Notes: generated from the sequence alone by a model not told the origin. Positions 11,961-23,853 are shown, numbered from the stretch's first letter. The stretch: DNA of 64,000 nucleotides from Dipteris shenzhenensis (GCA_047967505.1 CM106541.1), one strand, 5' to 3'. Numbers and translations are program-made.

Positions 11961-13572
11961 CGCTTGCCTATCCCTCGACCCTGAGTCCCTAGGGCTCTGC
12001 AAACCAGCTACCCTCTGTGTCGAGCACTGATGCATATATCTTAGACATGGTATGCCCAAGACTCGTGATGATGTTGATGCTTAGGATGATGATGATAGTG
12101 ATGGGGCTAGTGTTGAGGCAACAACTGATACTAGGGCTGCAAGCTTCTGCACAACGGTACTGTCAATTTGTGGTCCGTTGTGCGTCCGCCGATTGTTAAC
12201 ATTGTCAATTGCATTTTGCTGTACATTTTGTTGTTTAGGCTGCAGATTTTTTTGTCTCACCGCCTCCTTTGTCTCCTTTGCCATGTTTTCTTGTTCTCGC
12301 AATCTTCCTATGTTGCTTGTTGATGTTTGTTCACAGTCAGGCGACGGGCATGGTGCCCTTCATGCCATGCATTTTTGCAAGGTAGAGGATGGGAAGAGGG
12401 CAAGGCTGTAGAGGAAAGAGGGCAGGCAGCAACTAGTCAGGGAATAGGTGGGAGCGCAGCCGACTGTGTGAAGCATTGGGCAATGCGGGGGGCAGCTATG
12501 CGCAAAGAGGGCAAGCGATGTAAGGGGTGTAGCAATGTGGGGGGCAGCATAGTGTATGTCAAGGGGGGGGCGGGGCGGGGGAAGAGATGTAGGGAGCAAG
12601 GAGTGGAGGGGGGAAGCAATGCGAGGGTGTGTCGCGAGGTAAGGAGCATGGCGTGGAGAGGGTGTGATGAGTAGGAGAGCAAGAAGCAGAGGAAGACAGA
12701 CTATGTCAAGGGGGTAGGGAGCAAGGAGCAGAGGGTGAGACAAGGGGTATGAAGCAAGAACGCAGCTAGGGAACAGAGAGCACAGGAGCAGGAAGGGGAC
12801 GGGGGCAGGAGAGTGGAGAACGGGGGGATGGGGATCGGAGAGCAAGGGGACAGGGCTGGGGAGCGGAGAGCAAGGGGACAGGGCTGGGGAGCAGAGAGCA
12901 GGGGAGTGCACAACCACACATGCACAAAATGGAGGGGGACATATGATCAAATTTTGAAAATTCTAATATACATTAAAGAACAAAGAACCCTTATTCAACC
13001 TCCAAGACAATTGAAATTTCTCACACAAAAACTAAATACACAAACATCCATGCCATAGCTTTGACTACCATGTGAGGCCCACAATTACAACCTTGATATT
13101 CATGAGAATGGATGTATGGTGTGTTAAAACATAAAGAAGGAGATTTTAACTTCAACAAAGGACATTCATGGAGAGTTTATTTCACCTCCTTCTTTGTTGG
13201 ATGAACATTGACATCAACATGTTCAGTAGGCAAGCAAATGGACAAATATACAAAGGGCTTTGATGCTTTGGGCAAGATAGCTGCATAGACCACCTCAATA
13301 GCTTTCCTCAAGGCAGAACATTCGACAAGACGGTCTGCATGCAGAAGTAAGAAAGTTCAGCATCATGCCCCACACAAATACTGAAGTATTCTGACCACCA
13401 CTAAAAAGTTTGAAGTTTTATTATGATTGGACAAATGTGCCCTTAAACGGAAATTTACCATTCTAGGAAGGTAAATAGGAAAAATATAAATAAATCCCAA
13501 AGATCCATGCTATTACGTGATCCAAGATCAAAATCTATGCATGATATGTGTATGCATGTGTGTGCACACCAC

Positions 13573-13574
<2 letters not shown>
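11961..13574. other. Unassigned DNA with a 600-bp G-rich low-complexity block
   Basis: 12360-12950 is G/GA-rich on the plus strand. It contains a 29-bp tandem repeat (GGAGAGCAAGGGGACAGGGC twice, about 12837-12895). Long open frames there are composition artefacts. It resembles the reverse complement of the C-rich leaders of LINE B and LINE D, so it may be a minus-strand relic of that family; this is inference. A minus-strand frame at 12081-12302 encodes a Gln/Asn/Lys-rich 73-residue peptide of unknown nature. I see nothing in 12960-13574. Confidence 0.4.

Positions 13575-13604
<30 letters not shown>
13575..13604. repeat. (AG)n microsatellite
   Basis: About 15 uninterrupted AG units. Confidence 0.95.
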
Positions 13605-13609
<5 letters not shown>

Positions 13610-14299
13610 TCATATATTAACGTCCTCGAGAGGCCTCACGGGCCTATGGAACAAAGTACAACAAATGGAAACAAACTCATACAAGCCATAGCAAAATCTT
13701 ACAGTCACAATGGATGGAAGACATAAGACACTGATTTTTAAAATGAGACGCAGAGCCCCTAATGAAGACATCCTCTTTAGATGGTGATGCTATAGAGGCA
13801 TGCTTGTAGTGCAAGTTCCTGGAATCATGGGACACCAAAAAGAGGTTTTTCTATTATACGCAACATACAAACCTGTCATATAAGGGTAGCTTCTCTATTG
13901 AATAGGGGCTCCAAGTGTAACCATAGGCAGAGACAAAGGTAGAGGTTTCCATATGGACTGCCTCACACCTCTTGAGATGGCGAGACAGGGAGTTGGCAAA
14001 TAGAGGACAGGATTGGAATACTATGGGAGTAGCGTCTATATTTGCTTTGCAACCAGCCATCAGTGGAGAGTCAGCAACATTCCAGTGTCAAGCATCCTCC
14101 ATTGCACAAAAACACATTCCGCCATGTCCAAGTTGGACAACATTGTTCGCTTTCTCGTACAACAAGGTCATACGAATACTATGGTTAAATACATTATACA
14201 AATCATGGAGACTCAAAAGCAACTACTAGAGCAACATCACATTATCACACACGTCATTAGTGTAACACTCAAAGTGGTTCATACAACACTTATCATAAT
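13605..14299. other. Unassigned DNA upstream of a LINE remnant
   Basis: No domain was recognised. Frames on the plus strand from 13970 lead toward the LINE RT at 14300 and may be its degenerate upstream part. Confidence 0.35.
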
Positions 14300-14742
14300 T
14301 GATCTGTAATGCTCTTTTCAGACCCATATGTCACAACGGGCCTCCAATGGTTGAGCATCATCTCCTCATCTCATGACTTCGAGTGCTGGGAATTTCAAAT
14401 GAGGCAGTCATGGAGAGTATGTACTGCACAAGGTCCCACCATCGATGTGAAGCAGGGATGCCCATTGTCTACCACCCTCTTTGGTCTTTACATTGATGAG
14501 CCAGCATCTTCCATGGAGACACTGAAAGAATGCGGCTCTCCACTACCTGAGACCTTGGTCCCTATCTTGCTCTATGTTGATAATGTAGCATGTCGTCCTA
14601 ATGTGAGACACAACAGCAGGTCTACAGAGCCATCTCGTGGCCTTACATGCAATCTATGACAACTAGGACATGGAGACCACAATCTTGGTAAGACCGAGGT
14701 TATGATCTTCAACACTAGTGGCGCTATCTCCAACGCGAGTCA
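14300..14742 (+). pseudogene. LINE C reverse-transcriptase remnant, left half
   Basis: The frame 14309-14659 has the RT block V-K-Q-G-C-P-L-S-T-T-L-F-G-L-Y-I-D-E and, about 45 residues later, I-L-L-Y-V-D-N-V, a catalytic box in which the second aspartate is Asn. After the stop, K-T-E-V-M-I-F-N follows near 14695. The reading is interrupted at 14742, where LINE B is inserted. The next RT segment (Y-M-Y-L-G-C-x-F) resumes at 24303 on the same strand. It belongs to the family seen at 11661 (minus) and 44310 (plus). Confidence 0.72.
14727..14742. repeat. Target-site duplication of LINE B, left copy
   Basis: TCTCCAACGCGAGTCA here is repeated exactly at 24287-24302, directly after the poly(A)-like tail of LINE B. 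A 16-bp perfect duplication is typical of LINE target-primed insertion. Confidence 0.9.
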
Positions 14743-14799
14743 GTCGGAGAAACCCAAGGCAAACGGTTTCGAAAGGAACTAAGCATACAGCTCTTGCGA

Positions 14800-15275
14800 A
14801 TGCTCCCAGCCCCCCCCGCTCCCGTCTACCTCCCTCGCGCCACACAGCCCCCTCCCCCTTACCTTCCTGCCCCTCCTCCGCCTCTCGCCGCGCTGCCGCT
14901 GCGCCACCCTCCCTCCGCCCCTCCTTCCGTCTCCGCCTCCTCCTCGCGCTGTGCTGCCACACCCCCGCCTCCCTTCCTCTTCCTTCCCCTTCCCCACCTC
15001 TGCGCCGCGCTGCCCCCCCCCTCTCCTCCTTCCTTCCCCGCCTCTCCTCCTTCCCCTTCCCCGCCTTCGCGCCGCGCTGCCACCCCCTCCCTCCTCCTTT
15101 CCTTCCCCTCCCTCGCCATTCTCTTTCCCCGCTACCGTCTCTCCTCCCCCCGCTTCCTCTTGCGCCTCCATCCCTCCTCCTTTCCTTCCCCTCCTCCGCC
15201 TCCATTCCGTCCTCCCTCGCCTTTGCCATTTCTTTTCCCCCGCCTTTTGGAGCTTTCGCAGTTTGTCGGTGCGGT
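14800..15275 (+). other. C-rich 5' leader of LINE B
   Basis: About 475 bp of CCT/CCCC-rich sequence with runs up to nine C. Proline-rich (plus) and Gly/Arg-rich (minus) open frames exist only because of this composition. LINE D has an equivalent leader (54330-55150). Such leaders may hold the internal promoter; G-runs on the complementary strand could form quadruplexes. Both roles are inference. Confidence 0.65.
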
Positions 15276-16318
15276 ATGGCGGCCGTAAGCCCGAAACCGG
15301 TGGCCCAAACGGACCCCCCCCCCTTCCTTCATCCTACCATATCACACTGACAGAGCATCAAGTCTCCTTGGTGAAACAGGCTGCCAATGACTTTTCCCAG
15401 ACTTCCATTTATGGAAGAGTCATTGGCTTCGCCCCTTCACGAGCAGACATCAGGGACTGGCTGCAGTCGACCCTATACCTTGAGGACAGCCACATTGAGG
15501 AGGTCGCACTCATGGGACGTGGTATCTTCTGGCTCAAGCTCTCCTCGGCGCAGGCTGCGAGCGATATGGTCAGACGGTCCTCTACCTCTATGGGTGGGAA
15601 GATCATCCTTATGGTCCCATGGTATAGGGGTTTCAGTGTAGCGGACTTCGATGCCCGCTTCCGCATCCCCCGCCATCCAGTTACCCTCATCTTCCCAAGC
15701 CTCGCAACAGAGCTTTGCCCAATCATCAAGAACTTGGGGGCGCACTTTGGTTGGCTCATGCATGACACCTTCGTTGATGCGGCAGCAGCCCAAGGGGTGC
15801 CACGCGTCAAAGTGGCAGTCCTAGATCCGCACAGTATCCCCTCGGAATTCGAGATTGAGACGGACACAGGTGTGGTGACGCAGCGCATTATGGTCACTGG
15901 TCGCCCAGATCAGTGCTTGAGATGCCACGGCTTCGGGCACCAGGCGCGCTCTTGCCCTCGCTTCATGAGGACAAAACCTCCGATGGCCCCCAGCCAGGCA
16001 ACTCAGGATCCCCCCCGCCAAGCATCGACAACCCCTCTAGAAGGGGAAGGTTGGACTGAGGTCAAAAGGAAACGGAAAGGAAACAAAACAATAACCAAAA
16101 AGCCCCCTTTCCAACAGAGAACCCTGAGGTCACCAGTCAGCAGCAGCCCGGTAAGGGGAAGGAGAAAGGGAAGGAGAAGGTCAACCAACCTCCTCCTCAT
16201 CCTTCACCCCACCCCCCCCCTCCTCCTCCCCCCTTCTCCTCGGTTCCACTACCTCCCCCCCCTCCGGAACCCCCCCCAGCACCTTTGGTTTCAACCCTCC
16301 CCCCTCATTCGAGCATGA
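15276..16318 (+). pseudogene. LINE B ORF1, N-terminal domain and zinc knuckle
   Basis: The start ATG at 15276 (M-A-A-V-S-P-K-P) is the first after the C-rich leader. It changes frame in a ten-C run at about 15311 and then stays open to 16318. The first 170 residues form a compact domain like the N-terminal domain of plant LINE and LINE-derived zinc-knuckle proteins, followed by a CCHC knuckle (C-L-R-C-H-G-F-G-H-Q-A-R-S-C, 15914-15955). A basic, low-complexity proline tail comes next. ORF1 proteins coat LINE RNA in the cytoplasm. The C-run frameshift could be a mutation or a sequencing error. LINE D's ORF1 at 55238 shares the order but lacks the knuckle. Confidence 0.75.
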
Positions 16319-17100
16319 TCCCGCGGGGACCCCCCCTCCTTCTGCGGCCCCAAAGCTAGCACAGACCTCCGCCGCGCCTACCTTCCTGGCCCGGTGGAGG
16401 GGAGAGGCCTTTCCCCGTGGACAGCCAGCACCACCCCAGTTCTTCCGACGACCAGCACCCCGCTTTCGGGTTCTGACTCCTCATCTTCGTCCCCCCACCC
16501 AAGGGCAGCTCCTAGAGCTCTACCTTTGGAGTTCTATTGAGCAGGACCTTGGGATTACTTGGATGCAGCTGGTATTGGCTCCTTCCCTGCATGCCTAGAC
16601 ATCAGCATCTTCTTCCTCCGAAAGGGGGCGGAGGCTAAGGTGTCCGTCCTCGCCCCCCATGATGGTCCTAGCTATTCCTTCACTATCACTAGTGACGGGA
16701 ATGAACAATGGACGAATGAAAATGTTTGGGAGACGATTCGTGATCAGTCCCAAGAGCAGGTACAGGACTGGATTGGTAGCAGAGCAGCGGAGCTTCTTCA
16801 ACAGCAGTGGAAGGAGGGTGACGTTCGTCTGAGATGGCACCACAGCGCCAAACGCTTCCGCCTTTTGGTCATCATTCAATCGCCTCTGGAGTGGATCTAC
16901 GCAGAAGGGCTCCGCCCTTGGAGGACCTTAGAGGTAGCGGGCTTCTACAGTATTTCCTTGGCGGAGGCTTCGAGTTGGTTAGAGAGCTTACCACCATGGG
17001 ACGAAGGGCCTTTTCCCTCTGCTGAAGGTTTTAGAGGATGGGTCCGATGATCCAGCCTCACCTTCGAAACCTTCACAGATTCGCCTTCGTCTGCACACCG
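16319..17100 (+). pseudogene. LINE B ORF1 C-terminal region, unrecognised conserved-looking domain
   Basis: After a stop-containing stretch, 16559-17050 is open for 163 codons and reads as ordinary globular protein: Trp-rich, with W-T-N-E-N-V-W near residue 53, a block of charged helix (E-L-L-Q-Q-Q-W-K-E-G-D-V-R-L-R-W) and S-W-L-E-S-L-P-P-W near the end. It lies between the ORF1 knuckle and the ORF2 start at 17168, so it is most simply the C-terminal domain of ORF1. I do not recognise the fold. Low-complexity DNA (16200-16500) separates it from the knuckle. Confidence 0.5.
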
Positions 17101-17167
17101 GACATCCTCCGACCACCTCGACATCGACCGCAAGCAGACAGTTGTTTGTGGCCCACCTCTCCTCTTC

Positions 17168-18032
17168 ATGAGTTTACGCATTATCTCTTGAAACGTCAAC
17201 GGGTTCCACTCATCAGAAACCCGCGGCCTTAGGAAGATGATGCTCAGACAGGAGCTCCAGCCAACTCTGGTGGGAAGGGTAGATGTGCTCCTATTACAAG
17301 AACACTAGCTTTCGGCTTCTCAGACCAGTAAGTGTGGGAAGGTCCTCACAAGGTGCTCCCACACCTACTGGGAACCTTCGGTTGGCGAGCAGGGGAGGAG
17401 CGGAGGTGTCAGTACCTCCATCGACGCTTCTCTAGTTCAGCATGTGTGTGGTTTTGGCACCTTGATTCCAGGACGAGCGCTCTGGGTGGGCTTGAATATT
17501 GAGGGATCCCGCATAGGCATCCTCAATATCTATGCCTCAACCGACCTTTAGACAGAGAGCCGCTTTCTGGAGCTTTCTGACAGACTTATTGCCAGAGATG
17601 GATTCTTGGATTGTAGGAGGGGATTTCAATAACCTTGAGGCTCTAGAGGATCAGCAGGGACGGGGCCCAGAGTTCCTTGGTATAGCTCAGGCGGAGCAGG
17701 CAGAATGGGACTCTTTCTTGTTCGCTTTGGGAGGTCGGGACAGTTGGAGAGAGCCTTCCTTTTGCAGATGGACAGGTAGCTTGGACTTCTCTTGGGGTTA
17801 CAGGAGGAAGGAAGGCAGACTTTTGGAGCGGTTGGACCGTTTCTATGTCAGCGATTGGGCGATACGCAGAGGTGGAGAGTCAGGGGTGGTTCCAGGGACG
17901 ACCCTCTCTGACCATGCCCCAGCCATCCTAGTCCTGGACTCAGCCTCTCATTCCTTACCTCCCCGCTCATGCCGGATCCCAGACTCCATCTACTCCAGAG
18001 CAGCGATTCGCAGCAGGATAGTGGACCTGTAA
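17168..18032 (+). pseudogene. LINE B ORF2, endonuclease domain
   Basis: The ORF2 start M-S-L-R-I-I-S is followed by an in-frame TGA where Trp is expected (S-W-N-V-N-G in relatives), then N-V-N-G-F and L-L-L-Q-E-H. A frame shift leads to I-G-I-L-N-I-Y-A, and a later frame (17532-18032) holds G-G-D-F-N-N, R-L-D-R-F-Y-V-S-D and S-D-H-A-P. These are the AP-endonuclease signatures that nick the target. At least two stops and one shift inactivate it. Confidence 0.82.
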
Positions 18033-21000
18033 GAGCAGGATTGGGACCCCTTGGGGGATATGGCAGCTCAGGTAGCTTAGGTTCTCGCCAAGTCTAGCCT
18101 CATATGTCAGCAGGAGGCGACTCTGGTCAGGCAGCAGTAGTGGGCGAAGGAGAGGGGCCTCAGACGAGACCTTGCCTCCATACAGCGGATGCAGCAGTCT
18201 TCCCCAGGCTCCGACGAGCTCAAACGACAGGAGGTTAGAGCCCAAGCCATGTTAGAGGAGATCACCCAGAGACGCTCAGAGTTCTCGTTCCACACTCCCA
18301 AGTCCTTTTGGGCTAGGAAAGGCGACAGGATGTGCAGAGAGTTCTTCAGAACTCATGGCCAGAGGTCAACAGGGGAACAACTCCGATCTCTTAGGGCGTA
18401 GGATGGTAGTGTCAGGACAGATCCAGACGAGGTCAGGGACTTGGCGACAGATTTCTATAGATCCCTGTTCCAGCAGGAGCCCCCAGACCCTCATGCCCAC
18501 CGTTGCAGGGAGGAGGTGTGGAGGTATACGTCGACGCTCGTGCAGCCTAGCATGAGTGAGGCCCTTCTCGCCCCCTTCACCGTGTCAAAGATGCAAGATG
18601 TGGTGAGCGATATTGATGGGTAAAATGCCCAGGTGAGGATGGGCTCTCTAGAGCTTTCTTCACCACCTTTTGGGAGCAGATCCACCAGCCCCTGCTCGCA
18701 GTCTTCCAGCATATCTTTTCCAGTGGACAAATGCCAGAGAGCCTTGCGACAGGCTTGATTTGCCTCATCCCCAAAGGGGGGGACTGTCAGGAGATCAGAC
18801 AATGGCGCCCTATCACCCTCCTTCCGACTGCCTATAAAATCCTCACCAAGATGATCAATAGCCGCATCCGACCCCTGCTACATGACTTGATCCACGACAC
18901 CCAGACTGGTTTTGTCCAGGATCGCAGCATTTTGGACAACATCTTCACGTTCTCAGAGGCGACGGAGTGGGCCCAACATAGTGGCCAGCACCTAGCCATA
19001 CTCCTTGACTTTGAGAAGGCGTATGACAGGGTAGACTGGTCCTTCTTGAAGGGCACACTTTCTCGGTTCGGTTTCTCGGATGACTAGATTAGAGGTATTG
19101 CTAGCCTCTACAGATCGGCCTCTAGCCGGGTTATCATCAGTGGCAGGATGGGGGAGAGATTCACCCTCGAGCGCTCGGTACGTCAGGGCTGCCCGCTTGC
19201 GCCCTACCTCTTCCTCTTTTTTGCAGAGGCCATGACTCACTTCCTACGAGCCCGTAACAATGGTCTTCCAGGGATGCGTCTCCCTATCAGGGACGATGCA
19301 AAACTTCTGGATTCCGAGTATGCAGACGACACGGCCCTGTATGTGCAGGATGATATTGAGTCACTGGAGCGAGTGAGACTGTCTCTAGAGGTTTTCTACC
19401 TAGCCGCTGGGGCGAAAATCAACTGACAGAAATCAGTTGGTTTTCTTACAGATCCGGGAGCCAGCTCATAGTGGGGTATTTTCCTGGGGTTTCGCTGAAT
19501 CCCTAGAGAACAAACGACACGTTACCTGGGATTCCAAGTAGGGCTAGATACCACGCCGGCTCAACAGTTCCTACCGGTCCTAGCTTCCATACAACAGAAG
19601 CTAGCCTTTTGGAGCACGGCTCGGCTATCTCTGGCAGGCAGGGCCCTTGTGGTCAATCAGGTCCTTCTAGCTACCGCTTGGTATGTAGCATCCTACTGGT
19701 GCTTCTCGAGATCGTGCGTAGCCCAGCTGAGGAGACTGGTGCGAAACTTTCTATGGTTTGGCTCAGACGGTTCTGGCACCACCAGAGCCCGGGTTGCCTA
19801 GCAAACGGTCATTCTCCCTCAGACAGAGGACAGTCTTGGCATCATAGATCCAAAACTTCAGAGTCAGGCATTACTTGGCAAGTTAGTCATCCGCGGCCTC
19901 TGACCCCAGGAGGACGGATGTGAAAGCTCTTGCTTCAGCATGGTCTCAGCGCGTGTATCCCCCAGAGAGGGGGTGATTGGCAGCCTTCTATCCGGTGGAT
20001 TTTCACTTCAGCCCTGCTGACTCAGCCCCGCTCCCACTTCCTCCAAAGCCTCTTCTCGGTCTGGAGAAAGCTGCAGCACAGCCTCTCCCAAGTTCCCCCC
20101 AACTGCCGAGAGGAGATAGACAGACAGTCCATGATTTGGAGCAGCTAGGTGACAGATGATACAGGTCGCCAGCTTGGAGAGAGATCCCATATCCCCTGGA
20201 CACTCTAAGCCCGTGGGCCTACGTGCTTGCTCAGGGTTTGGAGGGACGTCTATAGCCAATTGGGCCCAGACGAGCTGGCAGCAACAGTAGGTACGACACG
20301 TGGGATCCAGGCTCAACGAGCGGAGATTGATGCTGCCATTCTTGCAAGTTGGAGGATTCCCAGGATCACCAAACAGCTCCTCCCAGGAGATGAGAGATGG
20401 CTAGGGCAGTTCACACCCCGCGGCATTCCTTTGGTGGTTGCAGACCTTTTCTCGGACTCCTCGATTCATTTCTTCTCCGTCGCCGATGGTAGCCATCTCC
20501 AGAGCAAAGAGGCTGTGATCAACCCCCAGCTTCCCTGGCAGCGCCTTCGCATCATAGGACTGCAAGGAAAAGCGTGACATATGGACCCCCTGGTTGTGCA
20601 GGACCAAGACTGGAGACTCTGGATTTGGGAGGGCCGCTCCTTGACAGAGTTGAAGTGGGACCCAGGGGAGTGGCGCTGGCCATCACTGGAGACCTCAGAG
20701 AACCCTACCCCCTTCTTCTCATATAGCGCGCGCACCGGTAGGCGTGCTCTTGGGGCTCTCCAACGCAGGCTACCTACCCAGGTATGCCCAAGGAATATCT
20801 CTGGTCTTCCTTCGTACATTCTGGAAGACTCTTTGGGCAAGCTGGCGGCCGAGAAAGATCTCTTACTTTCTTTGAATGGTGGTCCATAAGGGGCTACCAG
20901 TAGGGAGATGGCTGAGGCGAATGGGACAGGAGGGGCACTGCCATATGTGTTTTCAGAAGGAGAAATCCCTGAAGCACTGCCTTTGGAGCTGTTCTCATGC

Positions 21001-21249
21001 TCAGACAGTGTGGAAGGGAGTCATGGGGATCTTAGCGAGGGCTGCACCCGAGCTAGGACCGCTCACTTGGGGAGCCGTTTGCTGGTGCAGCACCGAGATG
21101 GACACCACTTAGCTTACGAGTTCTCTCCACAGGATCCAGTTTTCTTTATCACGCAGGCCACGTGAGCATACATGGAAAGCTTCCCCTGGCATCTGACAGA
21201 GACAGATGCAAGAGCGATGACTCGACACTCAGTTTGGGAGATCATAGGG
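18033..21249 (+). pseudogene. LINE B ORF2, reverse transcriptase and zinc domain
   Basis: The RT is well preserved in pieces. 18731-19087 has L-I-P-K-G-G, W-R-P-I-T-L-L, Y-K-I-L-T-K, Q-T-G-F-V-Q-D-R-S-I-L-D-N-I and L-D-F-E-K-A-Y-D-R-V-D-W. 19148-19426 has S-V-R-Q-G-C-P-L-A-P and the catalytic S-E-Y-A-D-D-T-A, intact. 20876-21112 holds the C-terminal zinc-type C-H-M-C-F-Q-K-E-x-x-L-K-H-C-L-W-S-C. Numerous stops and shifts separate these. The ORF is interrupted at 21249 by a copia insertion and resumes at 23859. Confidence 0.85.
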
Positions 21250-21601
21250 TGTGAAGATAGTGGGAGAGAGGAAAGAAGTCTCACTTGCGGCTTTCTCACA
21301 TACACAATGGGGAAATACACACAAAGGTGGAGGCTGAAAACAATTTTCCTCTTCTTAGTTGTGAAAGCCAAAGGAACTCTAGTACAAAGAAATAGGAGAA
21401 CCCTATATGTGGATCTCAAACCAAACTCAACTAACTAAGGTGGCATACTAATTGAGCCACGAACTAGAGTACATAAGGATAGCTATCATCCAGCTATTAT
21501 TCGTAGGCAGTGTACCAACCGTATCTGCAGCTAACAAGTCGGTGACATAAATGCACAACGGTCACCCTAGCATATCACGAGTAAAGCTCGATATCTCAAC
21601 A
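21250..21601 (-). repeat. 3' LTR of the small copia
   Basis: 352 bp; on the minus strand it runs TGTTGAGATATCGAGC... to ...CTATCTTCACA. The adjacent GAACTCGAGGGAGAG (minus strand, 21602-21616) is the polypurine tract. It is highly similar to 23516-23853 with small indels. Confidence 0.9.
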
Positions 21602-21735
21602 CTCTCCCTCGAGTTCAATCCCAATTCCTGCACACCAAGCAAGTCTCTGAACTTGCACAGCTTCTCTGCGCCCAATGCCTTCGTAAATATGTCAGCTACC
21701 TGATCCTCTGTGCTGACATAAACTAGATCAATAAG
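21602..21735 (-). pseudogene. RNase H C-terminal stub of the small copia
   Basis: On the minus strand, just before the polypurine tract, the peptide S-T-E-D-Q-V-A-D-I-F-T-K-A-L-G is the classic end of copia RNase H. It lies within a few codons of the end of the protease frame, which locates the deletion junction near 21735-21745. Confidence 0.75.
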
Positions 21736-21737
21736 AC

Positions 21738-22986
21738 CTAGTAAAACATCTTGGTGATGTTCGGGACATGAAATACATCAGACAGATATTTATTTTTCCC
21801 ATCCTGCATAGACAAAGGAATTTTACCAATCTGCACAATAGGATGTGCAATATCATCACCAGTCTCCACAAATCTTGGTCTTTCCATTTTCCTTGCATCC
21901 TGCATCCATTCTGCATGACCTGTCATGTGGTTTGACGCACCTGAGTCAACATACCACACATCATTTCTTTCTTCTGCACTTGTCACAGAATTGATCATGT
22001 GCTGCACCATAAACAATGCTCATTTCTGTCATCACCCTGTCTACTAGAAGATGCATAATTACCTTGCTGCAATTTTTCATTCATAATGTCATTCTGCTTT
22101 TTATAGCAGTCTTTAGCCATATGACCCATTTATCACAATAGTAGCATTCAACATTGCTATTTGAATTTTGGTCTCTCTGCCATCCACCACGACCTCTTTA
22201 GCTCCCCCTACCTCTAGAGTTACCACGTCCTCCTCCAAAGGACTGATTTTCTTAAGTTTGCTGCATATTCTGATTTCTACCACAGCCTCCAGATCGGCCT
22301 CCTCTACCTTTGCCTCTACCTCTTCCAGCATTTGAGTAGAAGACAGTTTCTTTTGAAGTTCCTCCTGAAAAAGATGCACCACCATTTCTCTGCTCTTCAG
22401 AAATTAGAAGAGCAAACAACTCCTCAAAATCAGAAAATTTTTCACGGACGGCAATGGATGTCCGGAACTATGCATAATCCTTTCCTAGACCATTCAAGGT
22501 CACAGAAACTAAATCATCATCTTCCACTGGCGACCCAATGGAAGTAAGTGCATCTGCAATTTTCTTCACCTTCATGTGGTAGTCATTGATGCTCATATTT
22601 TCTCTCTGCACATTGTGCAACTCCTGCTTGAGCTGCATTTTCCTGGCTTGCGTATTTGTGATGTATATTTTTACCAAAGTATCCCATGCCTCCTTTGACA
22701 TACTTGCATCCTGAATATGCACAATCATAGAATCTGAAATACTGATAGACAACCAATACATAACTTTTCTGGCTCTCTCATGCCATCCTTTAAATGCCTA
22801 CATTTCTTGTTGATTGTAAACATTAGGAAGAACTGGTTCTTCTTCATTTTCTATAATGAACTCCCAATAGCCTTTTCCCATAAGGAAATTCATCATTCTA
22901 AACTTCCACGCTTGAAAGTTGTTCTTGTCAAGCTTTTCAGTGACAATCTGTGAAAGAGAATCAGATGCCATTACAGAACACTGCAA
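21738..22986 (-). pseudogene. Copia gag and protease (small copia)
   Basis: On the minus strand gag begins near 22971 (M-A-S-D-S-L-S-Q-I-V), with D-K-N-N-F-Q-A-W-K-F-R-M as in the copia gag N-terminus. 22468-22761 continues with A-W-D-T-L-V-K-I-Y and M-K-V-K-K-I-A-D-A-L, the UBN2-type gag fold. A glycine/acid-rich linker spans about 22110-22385, and a zinc-knuckle-like Cys region may lie near 22130 but is broken. The protease (21738-22016) has W-Y-V-D-S-G-A-S-N-H-M-T-G with its catalytic Asp. Several stops separate the pieces. The product would be a particle protein plus its maturation protease. Confidence 0.82.
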
Positions 22987-23503
22987 AAAATTCTGTCACT
23001 GCAAAAAACACAGCTTCTGCCTCACACAGGGCAAATCTGCAAAACTGACGAAAGTGGTATTTGACCACACAGTCACTTCCTAGTGACGATTTTGCATCAA
23101 CAGGCAATAAGGATGATTCTGTAACTCCCACTATCTCTGCGCACAAGCATACGATGTAATTTCTGCGGTAACTTTTCACCGACCTGCAGAGCAATGATCG
23201 CACAGCAAAAACCGAACCTTTTTCTAAGTGCCTGCGAAGAACTTCCACCTTCAAAACGAGCCCTGAAATGGCCTCGAATCAGAATAATAAAGTCGCCGTG
23301 GGCTTCGCTCGCACCCGCAGCATATATTGTCCTCTCGCCACACTGCAAAGGGCATCTCAATCTAAGACAGTGCACTCTTGCACTTCCGACTGTGCTACCT
23401 GTAGAAATTTGCTCCCAAACTCGAAAAAGGAAAGCAACACTGGTCCTCTTACCAGGACACTGCGAACTTGGTTTGCTTTCTTGAGCTCCTTACCACGAAC
23501 CAC

Positions 23504-23515
23504 GCTCTGATACCA
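23504..23515 (-). promoter_or_regulatory. Primer-binding site, small copia
   Basis: The minus strand reads TGGTATCAGAGC, the initiator-Met-tRNA complement, immediately next to the LTR end at 23516. Confidence 0.93.
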
Positions 23516-23853
23516 TGTAAAGATAGTGGGAGAGAGGGAAGAAGTCTCACTTGCGGCTTTCTCACATACACAATGGGAGAATACACACAAAGGTGGAGGC
23601 TGAAAACAGTTTTCCTCTTCTTAGTTGTGAAAGCCAAAAGAACTCTAGTACAAAGAAATAGGAGAACCCTATATGTGGGTCTCAAAACAAACTCAGCTAA
23701 CTAAGGTGGCATACTAACTGAGCCACGAACTAGAGTACATAAGGATAGCTGTCATCCAGCTATTATTCGACCACATCTGCAGGTAACAAGTCGGTGACAT
23801 AAATTCACAACGGTCACCCTGACATATCACGAGTGGAGCTCGATATCTCAACA
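23516..23853 (-). repeat. 5' LTR of the small copia
   Basis: 338 bp, matching 21250-21601 apart from substitutions and a gap near 23770. It starts and ends with TG...CA on the minus strand. Confidence 0.9.

Larger units (their letters stand above)
21250..23853 (-). mobile_element. Internally deleted Ty1/copia inserted in LINE B
   Basis: Two LTRs (21250-21601 and 23516-23853) flank 1.9 kb of internal DNA and are bounded by a perfect 5-bp target duplication, TAGGG (21245-21249 and 23854-23858). The minus strand reads LTR, Met-tRNA primer site, gag, protease, then jumps to the end of RNase H and the polypurine tract. Integrase and reverse transcriptase are absent. The element therefore moved, if it did so in this form, with enzymes from a complete relative. 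Confidence 0.92.

Noticed and set aside
12360-12950. 196-codon minus-strand ORF rich in Leu/Pro/Ser
   Set aside because: Low-complexity G-rich DNA; residues follow the repeat pattern and no start context or homology is seen.
14718-15350. Long proline-rich ORF (plus) and Gly/Arg-rich ORFs (minus)
   Set aside because: Open only because of CCT/CCCC composition of the LINE B leader; no domain, and the real ORF1 starts at 15276.
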